Shown one piece after another: positions 39,559-41,724 of a stretch of 41,724 nt of DNA. The stretch covers positions 1-41,724 of the forward strand of contig DATDRQ010000171.1 in assembly GCA_035291645.1 (NCBI GenBank), given 5' to 3'. The DNA is from DATDRQ01 sp035291645 (lineage in GTDB: Bacteria > Chloroflexota > Anaerolineae > Anaerolineales > UBA4823). The notes under the pieces were generated by a model. The model did not search any database, was not told the origin of the DNA, and saw only the letters and a list, made by a program, of their open reading frames with translations. Position 1 is the first letter of the stretch, and each line of letters starts with the position of its first letter. Made by a program: the position numbers and the translations under genes.

Positions 39559-39637
39559 GGCGGGATTCGGCGCAAACAAGTTTGCCGCAAACGCAGTTTG
39601 CCATCCCGCCGCATTATGCCGGGTTGGGAAACCCGGC
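39559..39637 (+). repeat. Two nested hairpins after the HAD gene
   Basis: GGCGGGAT (39559-39566) pairs with ATCCCGCC (39603-39610), enclosing GCAAAC-type sub-repeats (CGCAAACAAGTTTGCCGCAAACGC in part). A second hairpin GCCGGGTT/AACCCGGC lies at 39618-39637. No U-tract follows. They look like dispersed repeats or RNA 3'-end stems. Confidence 0.55.
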
Positions 39638-39716
39638 CTACCGGCCTCACAAAGACGAATAAATTGGATAGATTCGGTCGGGATCGTGTTATGATCGAAA
39701 AGGGTACTCGATCAGG

Positions 39717-40340
39717 ATGGATAAAAAGCTGCACTGGGACAACATCTTCAAGTCCAGGGGCTCTGAGGAGCTCGGCTGGCACCAGGATCATCTGGGCCTC
39801 TCCCTTGAGCTGATCCAGGCAGCCGGGCTCGGGCTGGATGCCAGCCTGATCGACGTCGGCGGGGGCGATTCGACGCTGGTCGACGATCTGCTCAAGCTCG
39901 GATATACCCACCTGACGGTATTGGACATTTCTTCGATCGCGTTGCAGCGCGTCCGGCAGCGTCGGGGCAGGCGCGCCGCCGGGGTGCACTGGATCGAAGC
40001 GGACATCACCCAGGCGGACCTGCCTCGTTCGGCCTTCAACCTGTGGCACGACCGGGCGGTTTTCCACTTTCTCACCCGGCCGGAAGACCGCCAGCGCTAC
40101 GTTCGGGTAGTCCGCCAGGCGTTGAAACCGGGCGGGTTCGTGATCCTGGCGGTCTTTGCCCTGGACGGGCCGGAGCGGTGCAGCGGCTTAGAAGTGGTGC
40201 GTTATGATCCGCAGCAGCTCGCTGGCGAGCTGGGAGGAGAATTCCGGCTCAGGGATGTCAGGCGGGAGACCCATTGCACGCCTGGCGGGGTGGAGCAGAA
40301 GTTCATTTACTGCGTATTTCAAACCGGTATTACGGAATGA
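39717..40340 (+). CDS. Class I SAM-dependent methyltransferase
   Basis: The 207-residue protein has the SAM-binding motif LIDVGGGDSTLVDDLL (about 44-59), acidic post-I residue in LTVLDISSIAL, and motif IV NLWHDRAVFHFL. KPGGFVILAVFALDGPERCSGLEVVRYD near residues 137-165 (shown in parts: KPGGFVILAVF) fits the family. The start MDKKLHWDNIFKSRG and WHQDHLGLSL are typical of short class I enzymes acting on small molecules. Substrate is unknown. It is 15 bases upstream of the MsrA gene, so the two are likely co-transcribed. Confidence 0.88.
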   Translation: MDKKLHWDNIFKSRGSEELGWHQDHLGLSLELIQAAGLGLDASLIDVGGGDSTLVDDLLKLGYTHLTVLDISSIALQRVRQRRGRRAAGVHWIEADITQADLPRSAFNLWHDRAVFHFLTRPEDRQRYVRVVRQALKPGGFVILAVFALDGPERCSGLEVVRYDPQQLAGELGGEFRLRDVRRETHCTPGGVEQKFIYCVFQTGITE

Positions 40341-40355
40341 AGGAAAGGAAATCGA

Positions 40356-40937
40356 ATGGAATTGTCTAAGAAAGGCCTTTCATCGGCCCCTGAAAAGCGC
40401 CAGGTGGCTACCCTGGCGGGGGGCTGCTTCTGGTGCATCGAAGCGGTCTTCAACGATCTGGAGGGGGTCGAGAGCGCCATCTCCGGCTACGCGGGCGGAT
40501 CGATCCCCAACCCGTCTTACAGGCAGGTTTGCACCGGCACGACCGGGCACGCCGAAGCGGTCCAGGTCACCTTCGATCCGCAGAAGCTCTCCTATCAAGA
40601 GCTGCTGGAGATCTTCTTCACCATCCACGACCCGACCACCCTCGACCGGCAGGGGGCGGACGTGGGCACGCAGTACCGCTCGGCCATCTTCTATCACGAC
40701 CAGGAGCAGCGCGCCATCGCCGAACAGGTGATGGATGCGATCGAAGCAGCCAGCATCTGGGACGCCCCACTGGTGACCGAGCTGGCGCCCCTGGACAGGT
40801 TCTATTTGGCCGAGGACTATCACCAGGAGTATTTCAAGCGCAACCCGAACCAGCCCTACTGCAGCGTGGTGATCGCCCCCAAGGTGGTCAAGTTCCGTAA
40901 ATACTACGCCGACCGGCTGAAGAAAGAGGCCGTATGA
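40356..40937 (+). CDS. msrA: Peptide-methionine (S)-S-oxide reductase
   Basis: The 193-residue enzyme reduces the S-form of methionine sulfoxide in oxidised proteins. The catalytic motif GGCFWC is at about residues 22-27 with nucleophile Cys24, followed by GVESAISGYAGGSIPNP, HAEAVQVTFDP and GADVGTQYRSAIFYHD, and the C-terminal substrate phrase LAEDYHQEYFKRNP. A purine-rich ribosome site (AGGAAAGGAA) lies ahead of the ATG. There is no fused MsrB domain. It overlaps the next gene by 4 bases. Confidence 0.96.
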   Translation: MELSKKGLSSAPEKRQVATLAGGCFWCIEAVFNDLEGVESAISGYAGGSIPNPSYRQVCTGTTGHAEAVQVTFDPQKLSYQELLEIFFTIHDPTTLDRQGADVGTQYRSAIFYHDQEQRAIAEQVMDAIEAASIWDAPLVTELAPLDRFYLAEDYHQEYFKRNPNQPYCSVVIAPKVVKFRKYYADRLKKEAV

Positions 40938-41389
40938 TGGCCCCCGCCAGTAAGCGCCAAAATCCCTTGACGCCGGACGAAATCCTGCTGCATCATTCCC
41001 CGCAGGTGCGCGATCTGGCGGAGCGATTGAGGAAGTTGATCAAAGCCGCGGTACCAGAAGCGGTCGAGGCGGCTTACCCTGGCTGGCACGCCATCGGTTA
41101 CCGCCACTCAACCAGCGGCTACTTCTGCGGCATCTTTCCGCAGGATGAGACCATCGACCTGGCCTTCGAGTATGGCGTCCTGCTGCCCGACCCGCATGGG
41201 CTGCTGCATGGCGGCGGTAAGCAGGTACGCTATGTCCATCTGAGCGGCGAAGACGCCATCCCCGAGCTGCCGCTCCGCGATCTGATCGAGGCCGCCCTCA
41301 GCCTGCCAGAAGGGCGCCGGGCCAAGCAGGATTTGCTACGAGCCGCGGCAGCCAGGGGGTGGGTCGGTACTGAGCCTTCAAAAAATTAA
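40934..41389 (+). CDS. DUF1801 domain protein
   Basis: The 151-residue protein contains the DUF1801 fold: VRDLAERLRKLIKAAVPEAVE, YPGWHAIGYRHSTSGYFCGI, and VRYVHLSGEDAIPELPLRDL near the end. Family members are small cytoplasmic proteins of unknown role, some with a frataxin-like or YdhG-like fold. The ATG overlaps the msrA stop (ATGA), a coupled start; a second ATG 3 bases on is equally possible. Confidence 0.85.
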   Translation: MMAPASKRQNPLTPDEILLHHSPQVRDLAERLRKLIKAAVPEAVEAAYPGWHAIGYRHSTSGYFCGIFPQDETIDLAFEYGVLLPDPHGLLHGGGKQVRYVHLSGEDAIPELPLRDLIEAALSLPEGRRAKQDLLRAAAARGWVGTEPSKN

Positions 41390-41462
41390 TCATCCACACC
41401 AGACCGCTGTTCTTCTCCTGCCGTGAAGGGATTCTTCGCCTCTGCTTCGATCCGGCCCAGAA

Positions 41463-41724
41463 TTAGAGATCCTGGAAATCCAGGGATCCTGCCTCGGCTG
41501 CTGAAACCGGGATGGGCGGTGGTGCCAGGTGGTGGCGCAAGAAAAACAGCCCGGCGAACAGCGCCAGCAAAAACGGCAAGGTCAACAGCACCAGGGTATC
41601 CCACCCGGCAGTAAACAGAACCGCGCCTGCTGAGAGGGAGGCCACCGCCTGGATGCCGAAGACGGTGAAGTCATTGGCCGCCTGGGTTTTAAAGCGCTCG
41701 ACAGGCCGGTAGGTGCGGGTCAGC
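41463..41724 (-). CDS. MFS transporter, C-terminal part (runs off the window)
   Basis: The minus-strand frame is open from the right edge to the TAA at 41463-41465 and gives about 87 residues. It reads LTRTYRPVERFKTQAANDF, then two hydrophobic helices (AVASLSAGAVLFTAGWDTLV; LLTLPFLLALFAGLFFL) and a short polar tail. The phrase RPVERFKTQAANDF followed by GxxxxASLSAG is that of the last cytoplasmic loop and helices 11-12 of an MFS permease. The start lies outside the window, so substrate and full length are unknown. A GTG at 41645 inside it is not the real start. Confidence 0.8.
   Translation of the reverse strand, partial: LTRTYRPVERFKTQAANDFTVFGIQAVASLSAGAVLFTAGWDTLVLLTLPFLLALFAGLFFLRHHLAPPPIPVSAAEAGSLDFQDL

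Overview
The window is GC-rich and densely coded, and looks like a chromosomal piece of a Chloroflexota bacterium, most likely Anaerolineae-like. That placement is an inference from gene style: lipoproteins and membrane proteins with long Thr/Pro/Glu tethers ('TPTPT', 'ATEEP'), a sugar ABC operon with GH13 enzymes, L,D-transpeptidases joined to Pro/Thr linkers, CHAT and beta-propeller membrane proteins, and intergenic palindromic repeats. No rRNA or tRNA gene, CRISPR array, transposase or phage gene was found.

Layout. (1) 317-4806: three exported proteins on the plus strand: a secreted protein with an Asp-box, a secreted subtilisin-family protease with its own promoter, and a Gly/Pro-rich lipoprotein ended by a strong terminator. 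(2) 4944-8031: a promoter driving an FGGY sugar kinase and a PLP enzyme of the sphingosine-1-phosphate lyase family. (3) 8198-9882, minus strand: an MFS transporter and a small GYD-domain protein. (4) 10207-17529, minus strand: a sugar-uptake operon in the order binding lipoprotein, two permeases, a 76-residue membrane protein, GH13 alpha-glucosidase and trehalose synthase. It imports an alpha-glucoside and processes it in the cytoplasm; the ATPase must lie elsewhere. A 647-base repeat-bearing spacer separates it from a divergent CBM9-like lipoprotein (18177-19148). (5) 19234-22644, minus strand: a cell-wall operon of N-acetylmuramoyl-L-alanine amidase, two different L,D-transpeptidases and a small unknown protein. 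(6) 22806-25899: flavin reductase, AMMECR1 protein, a PII-like cyclic-di-AMP receptor on the minus strand, a YgjP-like metalloprotease and a short-chain dehydrogenase. (7) 26216-30958: a two-gene operon of a CHAT protease joined through one membrane helix to a TolB-like propeller, followed by a caspase/gingipain-fold protein with C-terminal TPR-like helices. (8) 30984-35364, minus strand: a MacB/FtsX-type ABC exporter and a phosphofructokinase homologue with altered catalytic residues. (9) 35628-38827: a 67-residue protein, an ECF sigma factor and an overlapping membrane protein (anti-sigma-like cytoplasmic part, one helix, propeller outside). (10) 38917-41724: HAD phosphatase, methyltransferase, MsrA, DUF1801 protein, and the C-terminal end of an MFS transporter cut by the window edge.

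The most unusual content is the paired protease operon at 26216-30958, which has an isolated consensus-like promoter and a long leader. Its first protein has the same inside-domain/helix/outside-propeller design as the sigma-regulator at 36512-38827. Both look like ways to turn an extracytoplasmic signal into an intracellular response, one through proteolysis and one through transcription. The second main oddity is the phosphofructokinase homologue in which the catalytic TIDND motif reads TIHNN.
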